In this document: positions 1-11,989 of the stretch, in pieces
Position numbering within the stretch: the stretch's first letter is position 1
Layout of the letters: every line of letters starts with the position of its first letter
Source: Septoria linicola
Lineage: Eukaryota > Ascomycota > Dothideomycetes > Mycosphaerellales > Mycosphaerellaceae
Length of the DNA: 64,000 nucleotides
Reading direction: 5' to 3'
NCBI GenBank assembly: GCA_024114885.1
Contig: CP099422.1
Span: 2,604,001-2,668,000 of the forward strand
Made by a program: the position numbers and the translations under genes
Notes under the pieces: model-generated
Database searches by the model: none
What the model was told of the DNA's origin: nothing
Seen by the model: the letters and a program-made list of their open reading frames with translations, nothing else

Positions 1-370
1 TGAAGAAGAACACAGGCCATCCTTTGGTAGGCGGCTTCCCAGCAGGAATGTAGACATTGAGACTGAGCAGTCCTTCCTCGTCCCACGATGCAGCATCAGG
101 CGAAGCTCGCCAAGCTGGCTGCGGGCATACGGCACTTTGTCCAGTGTATCGTCCAGGGTTCGATCGTGAGCCATATCGATAATGCTCTGGCAATGGTCGG
201 GCTTTTTGAAACCTGTACTGTCCAACTGGAGGCAGCGCGTATGGAAGGCCGCCGAAGTAGTGGAGCAGCGGTTCGGAGCTTGCTTCACCGAATAGCGTTG
301 TGCCTTCTAGCCAGCCTAGTGCTCCGGCGTTCAATTCGTATGGTTGTCGTCTGGTTGGTTGACGAGGCAT
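1..370 (-). CDS. Type B carboxylesterase/lipase, 5' end only
   Basis: The reverse strand is open from an ATG at 370 to the window edge, giving the first 123 residues. The segment carries family hallmarks of alpha/beta-hydrolase carboxylesterases: an N-terminal YALPPVGQYRFQKARP block (the usual YAxPPVGxxRFxxP), a VCPQP motif, and LLSLNVYIPAG followed by GWPVFFF, which normally precedes the oxyanion-hole HGG just outside this window. Families of this type hydrolyse carboxylic esters. There is no obvious signal peptide, so a cytosolic enzyme is likely. The catalytic Ser, Glu and His lie off the edge and cannot be checked. Family call is firm; substrate is unknown. Confidence 0.8.
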   Translation of the reverse strand, partial: MPRQPTRRQPYELNAGALGWLEGTTLFGEASSEPLLHYFGGLPYALPPVGQYRFQKARPLPEHYRYGSRSNPGRYTGQSAVCPQPAWRASPDAASWDEEGLLSLNVYIPAGKPPTKGWPVFFF

Positions 371-823
371 GATCTTGTCACACTGTGTCGAAAGCTAGTC
401 GTGGTCCTCAGGTAATGTTCGTTCGCATTGAAGTGGAGATCTCGTTGTGTAGGTCAAGCTCGAGAGCCGATCAATTGCCGAGAGCCGATATCGCGAGTCG
501 CCATTGAGAAGGGATCGTGCATACAGAGGACCCCATCATATCAGAAATTGGCTGTGAAGTGCCTGATCGAGTTGACGCTCATATATGACTATACAGCTGT
601 ACAATAATCCCGACACGTGCCTGGCTATCTAGTAACAAATCAAAAGCAGATGGTATCGTCGGTTCTGTCTCGCCCATTATCCCAGTACTCCCTTCCAACA
701 AATGCTCTACGCACTGCCATGCTGTGCAAGCGTTCCAAAGAACGCCACGCTCGTTAACAGGTCTTTTGATTCATGCATGTTACATCTCAGTGTTACATCT
801 CAGTGTATTCGTGGTCCACCACG
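371..823. other. Intergenic: esterase promoter side and 3' flank of the giant gene
   Basis: No coding signal is seen. The stretch lies upstream of the esterase start and downstream of the stop of the large minus-strand gene. It contains a short perfect direct repeat, two copies of a 13-base GTTACATCTCAGT-type unit at about 779-805. Confidence 0.5.
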
Positions 824-3800
824 TTACATGTCAAGATAAGCCTTGCGGCTTCCTCTTCCAAAGATACTGCTCATTCCGCCTCCTAGGAAGCTCATTCTGC
901 TCCTCTTCTGCGAGCTGGTAATGCTCGCCTTGCTGTTGGCGATGGAAGCGTTACTGTTCGATCTTGATGCCATTCGTGGAGCTGGAGCGGGATCATTAGA
1001 TGCTGACGATGGAGCAGAGCTTCGGAAGAAATCGGCCAGATCTCTCGTACCACCCGGGCCCGTGTAGTCGGCATCTCGATCTCGTGGCTCGAGATTCAGG
1101 CGCGGTTCGCTGATAGGACCCACGGCGATAGTGGTCGTGCCATTGCTGCGCGATGGTGGCCCAGATCTTGCGGGCTGTGGGCCGTCACGGCTTTGCATAG
1201 ATCCTTTGCGCCCAAAGCTGATCGCATCTGCGCCGAAAGTCTTCAAACCTGAGGGCCCACTACCTCGCCTCATGGATGTGGGAGAGACTGGAGTTTTGCC
1301 ATTGAACGCGTGTCGAGGGCTGTTCTGTTCTGGAGGCTCACTATTGCGAAGGAAATCGATCAAGCTCTCCTGTTCTCGTTGGCGACCTTTGGGCAATGCC
1401 GAAAGTAGGTCCTCATCTTCATCGTCGTCGTCGAAGTCGATCGCATATGGATCTTTGTTTCGCACTCGCGTTTTGGTGATCGTCGGTTCACTAGTCGTGG
1501 GAAACGGCTGAAGGGCCGACTTCGGTATCACGGTTGTGAGCCGTGGGGTTTGATCGGAGTATGCTGGCTGTGCAACATCCTGTGTAGTGCTGGCGCTGTT
1601 TTGTAAGAGCGCGGATCGTGAGTTGGCAGAAGTGCGGTATGATTTATGCGAAGATTGCGCACTGCGAACGCTGGGAGCGCCCTGCACGGCTTGCGCGTTG
1701 GTCATGTTCGTGTTGATCTTCAGATCTGGCTGTGGTGTATATCGCTCGCCCCATTCTTGCATCTGATCAGAGTCCATCGTGGTCCTGAAAGGTGCCACAG
1801 ACCTGGAAATACGATGCTGCCTCTTGTCGTTAGGGTCGAAGGTGTTGGGTCCGGATCTGATGAAGTCTATGAGCTCGGAGGTACCGTCTTCTGATATCTG
1901 CACAGGTTCCCGCGGCTGCATGTTGCTTCGCACGCGGTTGTTGGTTGGTACAGGAGGCACGACTGCGGGTACAGGAGGAAGATCCTCTGCTTCAATGTTA
2001 GATCTGCTCATGCTTCTTGCACGCGATGGGCCTGGTGATTGGGATCGCGAGCCACTTATATGCGCATCTCTCAGCGCTTGCAGTGAAGTCGTCGATCTTT
2101 CGCTCAGTAAAGGTCGAAGCTCAGGTTCTTTGTGAGGTCCAGTAGATCGAATGAAGTCTGCAAAGTCTCTTGTGGACTCAGTCACGACTTGAGGTTCGCG
2201 GGCCATTAACCCACTCTTTTTATGCACACTTGTGTTTCGCACCGGAGGCCGGCTGATGGACCGGCGTATGTCTTTGCTGCTGGTCGCGGATCTCGAATCC
2301 TCATCCGCGACACCTGCATTCGCATCTGACGCAGTAGCGTACTTTGCCGATTGGCTTCTCCCCAGCCGGGGCACTTCAACAGGAATTGGTGGTGGCTTCC
2401 TCACATCTGATGGCAACTTCTCAGCGCTCCGCGAGTTCTTAACGTACGGTACAGCTTCGACGGGGGACTGCATGCAATTAGTATCAAAACAACGACGGCG
2501 CCCATTATATAGCAACTTACTGGCTGGCCCCTCACGCTCTCTGGTGTAAGGGTGTACTTTACAGTGTCACCTCCTTGCACAAACATCTCGAAGTCCTCGG
2601 GCCCACGAATGCTAGCACTGGTCAATGGCTGTGAACTCTCCGGCTCCTTCAGCGATGTTTGGCTCCTCGACGCCATCTTTTGCAATGCAGGATGATCCTG
2701 TACAGGTCCGCTTGGCTCAGAGACCAAGGATGATTTTTTGGAAGATGGTGCCCACTGCGTAGTTTCCTTGATGGCCGCGGAGAAGGATTGTCGCCATGGT
2801 GAGGGTGTCCGGTCAGAGATTGGCGATACTGGCCCATTCACGATGACGAGGTTGTCAGGAGCACTGACTCGGATTGGTGACCTGGGCGCCGCTGCTCGAG
2901 TCTGGCCATTAGGGGATTGCGACTCCACAGGAGTGAGATGTTGGATCTGCGAGGCCCGTTTCGCAGAAAGTGAGCGACCCTTAAGGAAAGACTCTGGACT
3001 AAGCGTAGATGTGGCATCGTCATCCTCTTGCGGTAATGGCGGACTGTCTCTCGACGCAGACGACACTGGCGAGTCTCCGAGCACAATTCGAGATTTTCTC
3101 TGCGGCGCGGGGTTCGTAAAGCTGTCCCTTGCTTGGTAGACACCCTCTTCTGAATCTCCCTTCGTTGGCGTCGAGACTGCTGTGTCCGAGGTTCGTGCCA
3201 CTCCAATGTCAGGAGTTTGCTCTTGCTCAACACCTTCGGAACCATTTTGCCCGGCTGTCACATCTTGCAGAGCAGCTGGTGCCTGCGTCTGCGTATCTTG
3301 TCGAATTGATTCGTCACCCATCCACGGCCTACTGTTGATGTCTTTGGATGAAGCGGATCGCACTAAGACCGCCTGCGTGAGGGACATTCGTTTGGCAGTA
3401 CGACCAACATCATCACCAGTCTGCCCCATGGATCTGCGCTTCAGATTTTGTCCTGTCGGCACGCTCAATCTCTTCATGTCCTTCAATGCCTTTTGAGCAT
3501 CCCTCTCGTCTACTGATTGGGAATCGTTTTGATCCATTGCACGCTCTTTCGTCTCCACAGCATCATCGCTCCTTCCTTGCGATCCAACTATCGCAGCGCC
3601 ACCGACTGCCGCTGCTGCAGTGGACGCGAGTGCAATCGGGACTGCCTTGCGCTGAATGCTCTGGTTCGCATGATCCTTCGAACTCGTCTCATTGTCGGTC
3701 CCATACATTGCAGCTTGATTGTCTATCGCAGCGATCTCGCGCTTGTGAGCTGCCATCTCGGCAGCATTGGCTTTTTGCTCAAGCGGGGCATCGGCCGTTT

Positions 3801-5769
3801 CACCTTCCTCTGTCGGTTCCGTTTGCGTCTCTGGCACTACTTCTTGTGCGGGTTGCTGCTGCAAGCCTGGCGGTGGTCTCGTCCGTAGCGTTGGCAGCGA
3901 AGAGGAACGCGCTCGTGTTGGAAGCAGCTGCTCGAGGGTGTTGGGGCTCTCCATCACTGGTACGTGGACAACGTCTACCTCTCCAATCTCTCGGTCGGCC
4001 TCTGACGGAGGATCTGGCTTGCTGACGGCGGTTGATACGGGCATTGAGCCGGCCCAGCTACTTCTTCGCTTGACAAGCGATTCTGCTGACTGCAGCTCTT
4101 CAGATGCGTCAGGATCCCTGGCAAGGCCAGGAACTTCGATCTCATCAACATCCTTCTTCTCGCCTTCCATCGGTAGCGAAGTTCGGGCTGCAAGTCGATT
4201 TTCGGCAGCAAGAAGCTTTTCGATGGCATCAGAATCCCTGGACAGACCTGGTGTTTCGATCTCGTCCACGTCCCTCTTCTCGCTCATCATCGGTAGTGTA
4301 ATAATAGCCGCGAGGTTCTGCTCCGCAGCAAAGAGCTCTTCAGCCGCATCAGTATTCCTGGCCAGTCCAGGCACCTCAATCTCGTGAACATCTCTGCTCA
4401 TGCTCAACATCGGCAGTGGAATGTTGGCTGCGAGAACATGCTCTGGATATACGAGTTCGTCAGTCGCTTCATCTTGTGAAGCATCCCGGTCATCTCCCAC
4501 GAGTCTTGACGCAGGCCGAGATTCGTCCAGTGCGGAGACTGACTCGGGCCCACCAAAGCTGCTTCTGGGACTCATTGCAGCACCATTGACTTGATCCCTG
4601 CTCAGCCGTCGAGAGGCCTCCTGGAGAGCTGTATGGCTGTTGTAGTTCGCAGGTGTAGGTGAAGTGACAGTGTTACTTCGCAAAGACTTGCGCCAGTTGC
4701 GCCACAACCTCCCAGCAGTTTTGTGGAGCGCGCACTTCTCCATATCGTGATCATGCACCGTCAGAGTCTCGGGTGACACCAAGTCGGAAGCTAACATTGT
4801 GTTACGCGGATTCCGGCTGAGACGTCGTGCACGACTCTCGGCGGATTGTGCTGCCACTTGCAGCAATTGTTCCGCTACGAATTCAAGGACTGAGGTGAGG
4901 AATATCGCAGCTGCCCAGGACACGAGACCTGTAGAGTGCGAGAAGCGGCGATCGCCCGTCTGAAATAGCTCGTCCTCACGGACATATCGCTCTTCATCAT
5001 CGTCTTCCATTTCGCCCAGACGAATGTAGACCATGACCCGCAATCGTGTGCGCTTCCACACGAGCTCCGTGTCCCATTTTCGCTTGCGTTCCGAGACACT
5101 CTGCTTGTGGTTCATCTCATCCTCTTCCTCCTCACCGCCAGCCAATAGTTCCGACAGCTCCTCCTCGGCACTTGCAATGGCTTCACTCGCTAGTCGCGAT
5201 CTGAGAACCTCTGTCACCGCCGGTCTCAGCGCTGTAAGAGTTGTAGACCGCGCTTGGAGCAAGATGCCATACAGCAATTGATCCAAGAAGCCATTCAACA
5301 GCAGCAGCGAGCCCGTGGAGAATTGCATGTCCTCCCGAACGGGCTTCGCTGCTGTGCTGGCGTCGTCGTCCTCATCGTCGCTAAAATGCCTTTTCCGCTC
5401 GCTGACCACCTGCGTTGCGCCAAACGATGAAACATATCCAGGCGGCGGATACACATTGGTGGGTGTCGCGGGCTGATGTTGCAGTGCCGAATTGGTGGTG
5501 GAGAAGCTGGAGCCAGTACTGGGACTCGGCGACATGGCCTGCGATCGTGCGCTCTGCGGAATAATGGTCGTCATGTCTCCATCGCTGCGGTTCGACAATC
5601 GCTGCAGCTGTATGCTCGATACTCGCGATGATGGGAGCGGAAATGCAGAGTACAATGGGCTCACTGGAGTCTCAGCACGAGGCTCAATGTGAGGCGGGAG
5701 AGGTTGCTGGTCGTCCATTGGCAGGGGAGCCAAAGTAGCTTCAGGCGGGCCAGCTACTGGTGCTGCCAA
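824..5769 (-). CDS. Giant disordered fungal protein with histone-fold-like N-terminal segment
   Basis: Two exons, 5769-2521 and 2467-824, joined by a 53-nt intron (GTAAGT donor, TACTAAT branch, GCAG acceptor) in phase 0, encode about 1630 residues. Most of the chain is Ser/Pro/Glu-rich and disordered. Residues of about 150-340 are folded: helices with LLLLNGFLDQLLYGILLQA and, after an acidic loop, AAAIFLTSVLEFVAEQLL, which resembles the long central helix of a histone H2A fold. Residues of about 446-565 hold three 40-residue repeats with a DVDEIEVPGLARD core. The C-terminal half has four copies of a D-L-x-D-F-[ILF]-R-[SN] motif. Proteins of this kind are found in many ascomycetes; I do not know a proven function. 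A nuclear or scaffold role is inference. Confidence 0.75.
4077..4434 (-). repeat. Three tandem 40-codon repeats inside the giant protein
   Basis: Three contiguous 120-bp units encode LAA..LPM..(K/R)DV.EIE.PGL.R..DA.E.L..AE.. Each copy differs at roughly a third of its residues, so the array is old and under selection for the protein pattern rather than a recent slippage product. Confidence 0.85.
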
Positions 5770-7800
5770 TTAGGCCTAATAGAGGTGCAAGCGGTCGTCG
5801 ATCGATCCAATACGGCACGAGCACAAGTGCTCACTCGCATGCGGTATATCCACTGAGACATGCGCCAGACTTCTAAAGGCATGCTATGGAAATGTCTCGC
5901 AGGCAGGATTGGAGAAACAAAATGCGCCTGGCAAGAAAGTAATACGAAGGGAGGCATGGCAGAACACTACTAAGTTAGATGCACAGTTGAACGCCTACAT
6001 TGCCGATCGATTGCTGCATTCGTGCTTAGACACCGCGCCATCTGGGAGGAAGGGCTATGGGACTGCCGAAATGCAGCTAGATTGGTAGCCATTCTGCGTG
6101 TGGTGAGCCAGCTGCCCGGTGGGTCACGACTCAGAACTGCGAGCCACGCAGACGCATGAGTCGCTCTCGAAAGCTTGGGGGCAGAGAGACCCCTGCTGAG
6201 AGGCGCAGAATAGATCGTTGGTACAAAATTGCGCAACGGCCCATGGCATTCGTCACGATGCAAGATATCACATGTGCTGTGAGTAGTGAGAGAACGGGTA
6301 TGGCAGTCTGTCTTCACGGCAAATGTGAGGACCTTGAGCGACAGTTGCAACGTCTACTTCCGCTCAGCGCAAGTGGAATTAGTGTGTGCTCGGAGTAGCA
6401 TTTGAATTATTCCCGAATCCAAACCTTGGTCACGCCAGTGGAGGAGGTGGTTGGCTCTTCCGACAAATCCAGAAACAGCTCAACCCATTCGCCAGTGTAC
6501 GAGCCACACCTAGACGGGAGCTTTCTTCACGGTCGCATCAACGCGACTACTGTCAGCTTCCGGTAATTCATCATCAATAGCATGTACACTGTCAATGGAA
6601 GCTGTACAAGGGTCAAGATTGTGCGATCTCGTGAGATGTGGAGCTCGGAACATGGAGACGGGGGTTCTCCGGATCGACGACCACTTTATCTTAAACCGCT
6701 AGCCACGTTCGTGCGGCACGCTGTCGTGCTCGATCAGGGAGGGCTTGGCGTAACATGGTGGATTATCTCAGCAAGGAAGAGACAGGCTATGCTTTGCGAT
6801 GGAGAGTCCATAGGTGCTCGCATGCCATTCGAATGTCGAGACACTGTGTGATCTTCACGCTTGATCATCCTCGCTGTCACGGTCCCATTCACCTCCCGCT
6901 GATGCTGTTTTCTTCGACCACCCGTCCTCAAGGCGCAGACAAACTATTTAGAGCTGATATATCTAATGGGTGCCTCTTGATGATCAGGCACTTCCTGCAG
7001 TACAAGCAAATATCGGGCGAGGAGGCTATGATGGAGTACACTCGCCCATCCTCTTGTCAGCATCTCTGCCGTAAAACCTGGCCGATCATACCCGAACTCC
7101 ACTCGAACGCAATTCTAGCAACAGTCCACTTGTATACCCGCCACTTTCATGTCAAAGTGCTTCGTCTCGTGATTTAGCGACTTGCATCCATGATATCGTA
7201 TCTTCGTATGCCAGGTGTCTAGCATGTATCCCAGGACGCCTGCGCTCACACTATATTCTGGAAGCAGAGGCTTGATGTTCACGCTGGATCGTGTTGCTGT
7301 TGGTGTCCAGCATGCTGCGCACGTAGAGACGGATCACGTAGATCACAGAAGCGAAGTGGCTCTCTTGATAAGCCGGGTTCTGGTCAAGTGTGGCGCCGCC
7401 TCAAAAGAGCCTGGAAGAGAAGAAATCAGGACTAGCCAACGAGAGGACATTATTTTGAGACGAGATTTCGCTCCAACAACATCGGCGTTACATCGCTATC
7501 CTCATCTCGAACATCACCATGCTCATCGCGCCATATCTTCTGGCCGCATCGCCTGAAAGTCGCACAATGAAAGAGTTATATATGTCAAGCTCTCGGGTGC
7601 GCGCAGTAGTGAGCTGGCGGAAGACGCGCTCGAGCGGCGCGAGTGTTAGCGAGCTCTTCGCCTCGCCAAGAGCTGGAACACACCTGCGATGATCTGTCAT
7701 GCTTGATGAACAGTCTGCGCGTTCCCAACACGGTGTTGAGGCAAGAATCTTTCGACCCTAGCTCTGGACCAGAGCACATGCGTACGGCTCGCGTCTGATC
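5770..7800. other. Intergenic, no supported gene
   Basis: About 2 kb with only short, uncorrelated open frames on both strands, none with family motifs or a coherent intron-exon structure. It must contain the promoter of the giant minus-strand gene near 5770 and that of the transcription factor near 7800. I see no repeats or RNA genes in it. Confidence 0.5.
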
Positions 7801-9558
7801 ATGGACCTGCCGGCAGGTCTGACTTCGTGCAAGCAGTGCGGCCGTATTGAAGTAAGTGGATTGGCGGATTCGGCACCTGGGCTTTTACATGCCAAGGCGC
7901 ATACTGACAGCAATCCTTCGATCGTCTAGCAAAGGCAGCTCGGATCATACTGCCAGACGTGCATAGTCCGCTCCATCGAGAACGTTTTCGTGCACGCCTC
8001 TGGTATGCAACGCCTGCAATGATATATGACCAAACCGCGCTGATAAAGTTGCCACCGTGCAGATCAACCTACTGGGGAGATACCCAAAGCGCCTGCTACT
8101 GAGCACAGTGATAGCTCATCTGGAGACAGCTATGAATCGACAGCGGGCGGCAGATCACTCAAACAACATTCAGCAGCAACAAGATATGGCGTTCCCCACC
8201 GAAGAAGGCACGCTTATGCGCTCGGAAGGCGCAATGTAACCATCGATCTTCGTCCTGCTCAGCAGATGCAAATGCTGAGCGACTTTCTCGAAAGCAATTT
8301 TCCATCCACAAGAGCTCGAGCTGGACTCGCAGACAGGGGGTCCTACCTCGCCACATTACCTGACATCGAAATCGCAACTACGCCTATGCTGAAGACAGCC
8401 ATCGACACGCTGTGTTTTGCCCATATCGGTGCAAAGACAGGAGATCGGCGGCTGGTTCAGCGCTCACAGACTTCGTACGGCCAGGTGCTCTCCTCACTGA
8501 TCACTGCTGTGAATAGACGAAGTGGCGATATCTCGTATATCGAGCCAAGGGCCGTCATAACGAGTATTATGCTCCTGTGCTTGTATGACGACTCAATTCC
8601 TTTGCCTTTCCAAGGAGAAAATGGATGGGCGACGCACTACTGGGGCTGTCAGCAGCTGCTTGGGGCTCACGGGCCTGGCTTTATGAGAATTGATGATCCA
8701 TTTGATCGTATGCTGTTTAATTCTCTCCGCATGCCATGCTTCTTTCTAGGCGTCGCAAAGCGGAAGAGCATCGCGCAGGGACAGCCAGAGTGGCTGCAGC
8801 TGTCTGAAGATATGGACCCCACTGGCGGAGCTTTTACTGGATTCTATCGAGTGGCAATGCGGATGCCTGCCATCCTGGAAAGGATAGATGATGTTCTGGA
8901 GGGCCACTTATCTCACAACATTGTGCAAAAGCTGTGCGTAGAAATCCAGTCTTTTCGGCTCGAAATGGTGCAGTGGCATGCCGGACTTGTGGAGAACAGC
9001 AAGAATCCTCACTGGGAGCTGCCGAAAGTTGTCGACATCGCGGACCTCAGTTCAGCCTCGACCAATGCAGAACATTTGTACATGAGACGATCCAAAACCT
9101 TCACAAAGATCTTCGAGTTTGGGCTGCCAAAGAAAGTCGTCCAGAACCATACCTTGTGTGCGATGTCCTGCATAGTGATGGACTGTAGCCTGCTTCGGCT
9201 GCTGCACTTTATACCGGGATGCGCGACGTATCTCCTTCCAGATCGACTCGAAGACATCGAGCAACGTGCCTTCAGTCAATCGACGATACTATGCCGAAGT
9301 CTGTACCACTATACATCATTCGATGGACTTGCCTATGCGGACTTCAGCGAATTCATCAACGATATTGCTCTCAATTTCTTCGAGGAGTATGGCGCGGTTA
9401 AGGAGATGCAATGGTGCCTGGGAGTACGTGCAGCCACCACGGTTCGACGGCAGCGTATCAAGGAAAATGTCCAGCCTCGAACACTATGTCGCATGGGTGA
9501 CGCAGGGCCGGGATTTGCGATGGCATGTCGCTACAGGGCCCCGATGCTGAAGTCGTAG
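7801..9558 (+). CDS. Fungal-specific transcription factor (Fungal_trans_2 type) with atypical C4 N-terminus
   Basis: Exons 7801-7851, 7930-8002 and 8063-9558 join in frame (introns 78 and 60 nt, GTAAGT/GTATGC donors, TAG/CAG acceptors) to 539 residues. From about residue 110 the protein matches the helical regulatory domain common in fungal zinc-cluster regulators, with segments such as MLKTAIDTLCFAHIGAKTGD, AVITSIMLLCLYD and WATHYWGCQQLLGAHGP. The N-terminus lacks a canonical Zn2Cys6 cluster; instead it has C10-x2-C13 and C25-x2-C28. The C-terminal 45 residues may be out of frame: removing one G near 9420 would give an alternative tail rich in aromatic residues. Likely nuclear; target genes unknown. 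It sits upstream of the epoxide hydrolase, which may be a target (inference). Confidence 0.7.
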
Positions 9559-10174
9559 GCCATTGGTGCTGCAATTAGCATGATCACTCTCTCAAGCCAT
9601 CAGCTCTGTATGCGTGGTACTCGAGACCAGATCAAGCTGCTTCGCGACGAGCGTCAAAGTGCTTGAAAGCCACAAAAGAGCTCCGCGACGAGGCTTCTGG
9701 ATGGGCACTTCCCCTCGCCTTCAACAATAATGACCACAATCAATAAAGTCAACAACAGCCGGGTTTGTGTAATCTGCAGAGTCGCTGCACCAAGAGGCCA
9801 GAATCTCTGCGCTCGTCAGATAAATGCATGATCTAGAGTATCGCTGGCTCTGGCGGAAAGGTATCTCCAAGTAGTGAAGAAAGACATAGCACTGAGGCTG
9901 TCACGTGTAAAAATACCATTACAGTCGAGCTCGACCGAAAGAGGGGCAGCACCATCTTCACGGATGCGCCAACGTGGATGTGAGCTTCCGAACAATCTAG
10001 CTCGAAAATCCCCACCTTCCTGCGAACGCACTACGCAATGGCACGGAGCGTGTTATCTTGCCATAGCTCGAGTATATTACCTGTATAGGACAGGGCAACA
10101 TCCAGAGCTCTCCCAACAATCTTGAGCTCCATACTCGAACTCAAAACTCATATTCAGACTCAAGTACAATCAGC
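9559..10174. promoter_or_regulatory. Intergenic with probable epoxide hydrolase promoter
   Basis: No gene is seen. An AT-rich patch at about 10070-10086 (AGTATATTACCTGTATAGG) lies roughly 90-100 bases before the hydrolase ATG and is a plausible core promoter; the leader then becomes CT/CA-rich up to the start. Assignment is by position only. Confidence 0.35.
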
Positions 10175-11591
10175 ATGTCTTTTGATCAACTGCCCAGTAG
10201 TGCGTCACTTAAGCCCAAACCATTCAAGGCTGCAGTGAGCGATGAAGATCTCGACCACTTCAAACAACTGCTCAAGTTGTCCAAGATTGGCCCTAAAACT
10301 TTTGAAAACCTGACCACGGATGTGAAGGATTACAGATCTTGGGGCATTAGCCGCCAATGGCTTAGTGACGCTAAGCAGCACTGGGAGACCAAGTATGATT
10401 GGCGCAAGACAGAAGCACGCATCAACAGCTTCAACAACTATACTGTCTCGATCGAGGAGGAAGGCTTCACATTCGACATGCACTTTGTTGCATTGTTCTC
10501 TGAGAAGCCAGATGCTGTTCCACTTCTGCTGTCACATGGCTGGCCCGGCTCATTTCTGGAGTTCCTGGCAGTCCTGGATCTTCTGCGAACAAAATACAAA
10601 CCAGAAGATCTCCCCTTCCATGTTATAGTGCCTTCGCTGCCAGGTTATGGCTACTCGTCAGGACCACCACTCGACAAGGACTGGACGACGGAGAAGATGG
10701 CTGCTGTCCTGGACAAGCTCATGGTGGGACTAGGATTTGGCAATGGCTACATTGCACAAGGTAACATAGCCGCTGATCACCGAGGAGACGCTTGCTAATC
10801 GCTACGTGCTATGCAGGCGGTGATATTGGTAGCTTTATCTCCAGAGTCTTGGGCGTCACATCAGATGCTTGCAAAGCCGTGCATTTGCACCTGGTCATTG
10901 GCCAACAAGGTGAAGTGGATGGCCTGAGCGATGCTGAGAAACAGGGTGTACAACGTATTAACGATTTCGCAACGCTGGGCAATGCCTATGCTCGCGAGGT
11001 AAGACGAATCGCACACCTCACAACAGGTCGATTGCAGATACTGACAGGTACAAAGCACGGAACCCGCCCAGCGACCATCGGCCTCGTGCTATCGTCCAGC
11101 CCAATCGCCCTCCTAGGCTGGATCGGCGAGAAGTTTCAGCAATGGACAGACGTGACTCCTCCCATCGATGAGATTCTTGATGGTGCTACGTTATATTGGT
11201 TCACAGAGTCTTTCCCACGCGCCATCTATCCTTATCGACAGTTCTTTGGCCCGGAACCAACGTTCTTGTGAGCAGCTCTGATACTACTCTAATGATCTGG
11301 CAATGTGTACTGACTGCCATAGCCACAACGATCCTGCATACTACATCTAAAAGCCACTTGGCTACTCGTGGCATCCGGAAGAGCTTGCTCCAGTGCCTAT
11401 TTCTTGGGTCGCAGAAACTGGCAATCTTCTTTGGACTCGTTCGCACAAGGAAGGCGGGCATTTCGCAGGTGAGTTGGCATATCATGGGTTCTTCAATCTA
11501 TGCTGATCGTGTTACAGCAATGAAGAAGCCAAAGGCCTTTGTCCAAGATAGGGAGGACTTCGTCAGCGAGGTCTGGCCAAAAGCGAAGTAG
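10175..11591 (+). CDS. Epoxide hydrolase (EHN + alpha/beta hydrolase), reading frame broken by an in-frame TAA
   Basis: Five exons, 10175-10760, 10817-10998, 11056-11267, 11323-11468 and 11518-11591, keep phase throughout and would encode 399 residues. Residues of about 15-125 form the EHN N-terminal region, followed by HGWPGS (121-126, oxyanion hole), QGGDIGS with nucleophile Asp198, a HGTRPATIGLVLSSSP block and a terminal GGHFA holding the catalytic His. These are hallmarks of microsomal-type epoxide hydrolases, which open epoxides to diols. In exon 4 codon 336 is TAA (11348-11350), between conserved PAYYI and KPLGYSW. No alternative splice keeps the downstream frame. If real, the product loses its catalytic His; a consensus error is the other explanation. 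Confidence 0.85.
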
Positions 11592-11989
11592 TATCTCGAA
11601 GAGCGGGTGTTGACACGACAGACTGACGGTAGGGGTGTGACGGCAGATGAACTTGAATACTTCTCGGACACATTGTCACAGACTGAGCCATGTACGATAT
11701 TGATATCCTTCTCGCTTGCTCGAGCCTAGCCTAGCCTTGGCGTGCCCCAGAAGCTGAATCCTTCCAGGCAACTAGCTGAGCTCCGCCACTCCACTAACAG
11801 CCTACAGGATCTGCATCTATCCCAGATCAAAATTAATGCACAGTCTTTGCCAGAAGTTCTTCGTTATAGTTATATACTTTTCTTCTGATATCAAAGTCTA
11901 GCGACGAACATAGACAAGAGAAGTAAATGGATGCTGTCATGACAAATTGCCGGCTACCAAGAAATCAATAAGCCGACAAAATCGCCAGC
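11592..11989. other. Intergenic between hydrolase and ankyrin gene
   Basis: About 400 bases, AT-rich in the second half. Presumed 3' flank of the hydrolase and promoter of the ankyrin gene. No coding signal seen. Confidence 0.5.

Noticed and set aside
7360..7385. GATAAGCCGGGTTCTGG resembles, in reverse, the 3' conserved block of bacterial-type RNase P RNA
   Set aside because: No partner block (GGAAAGTCCGGGC-like) lies at a suitable distance on the minus strand, and the match is short.
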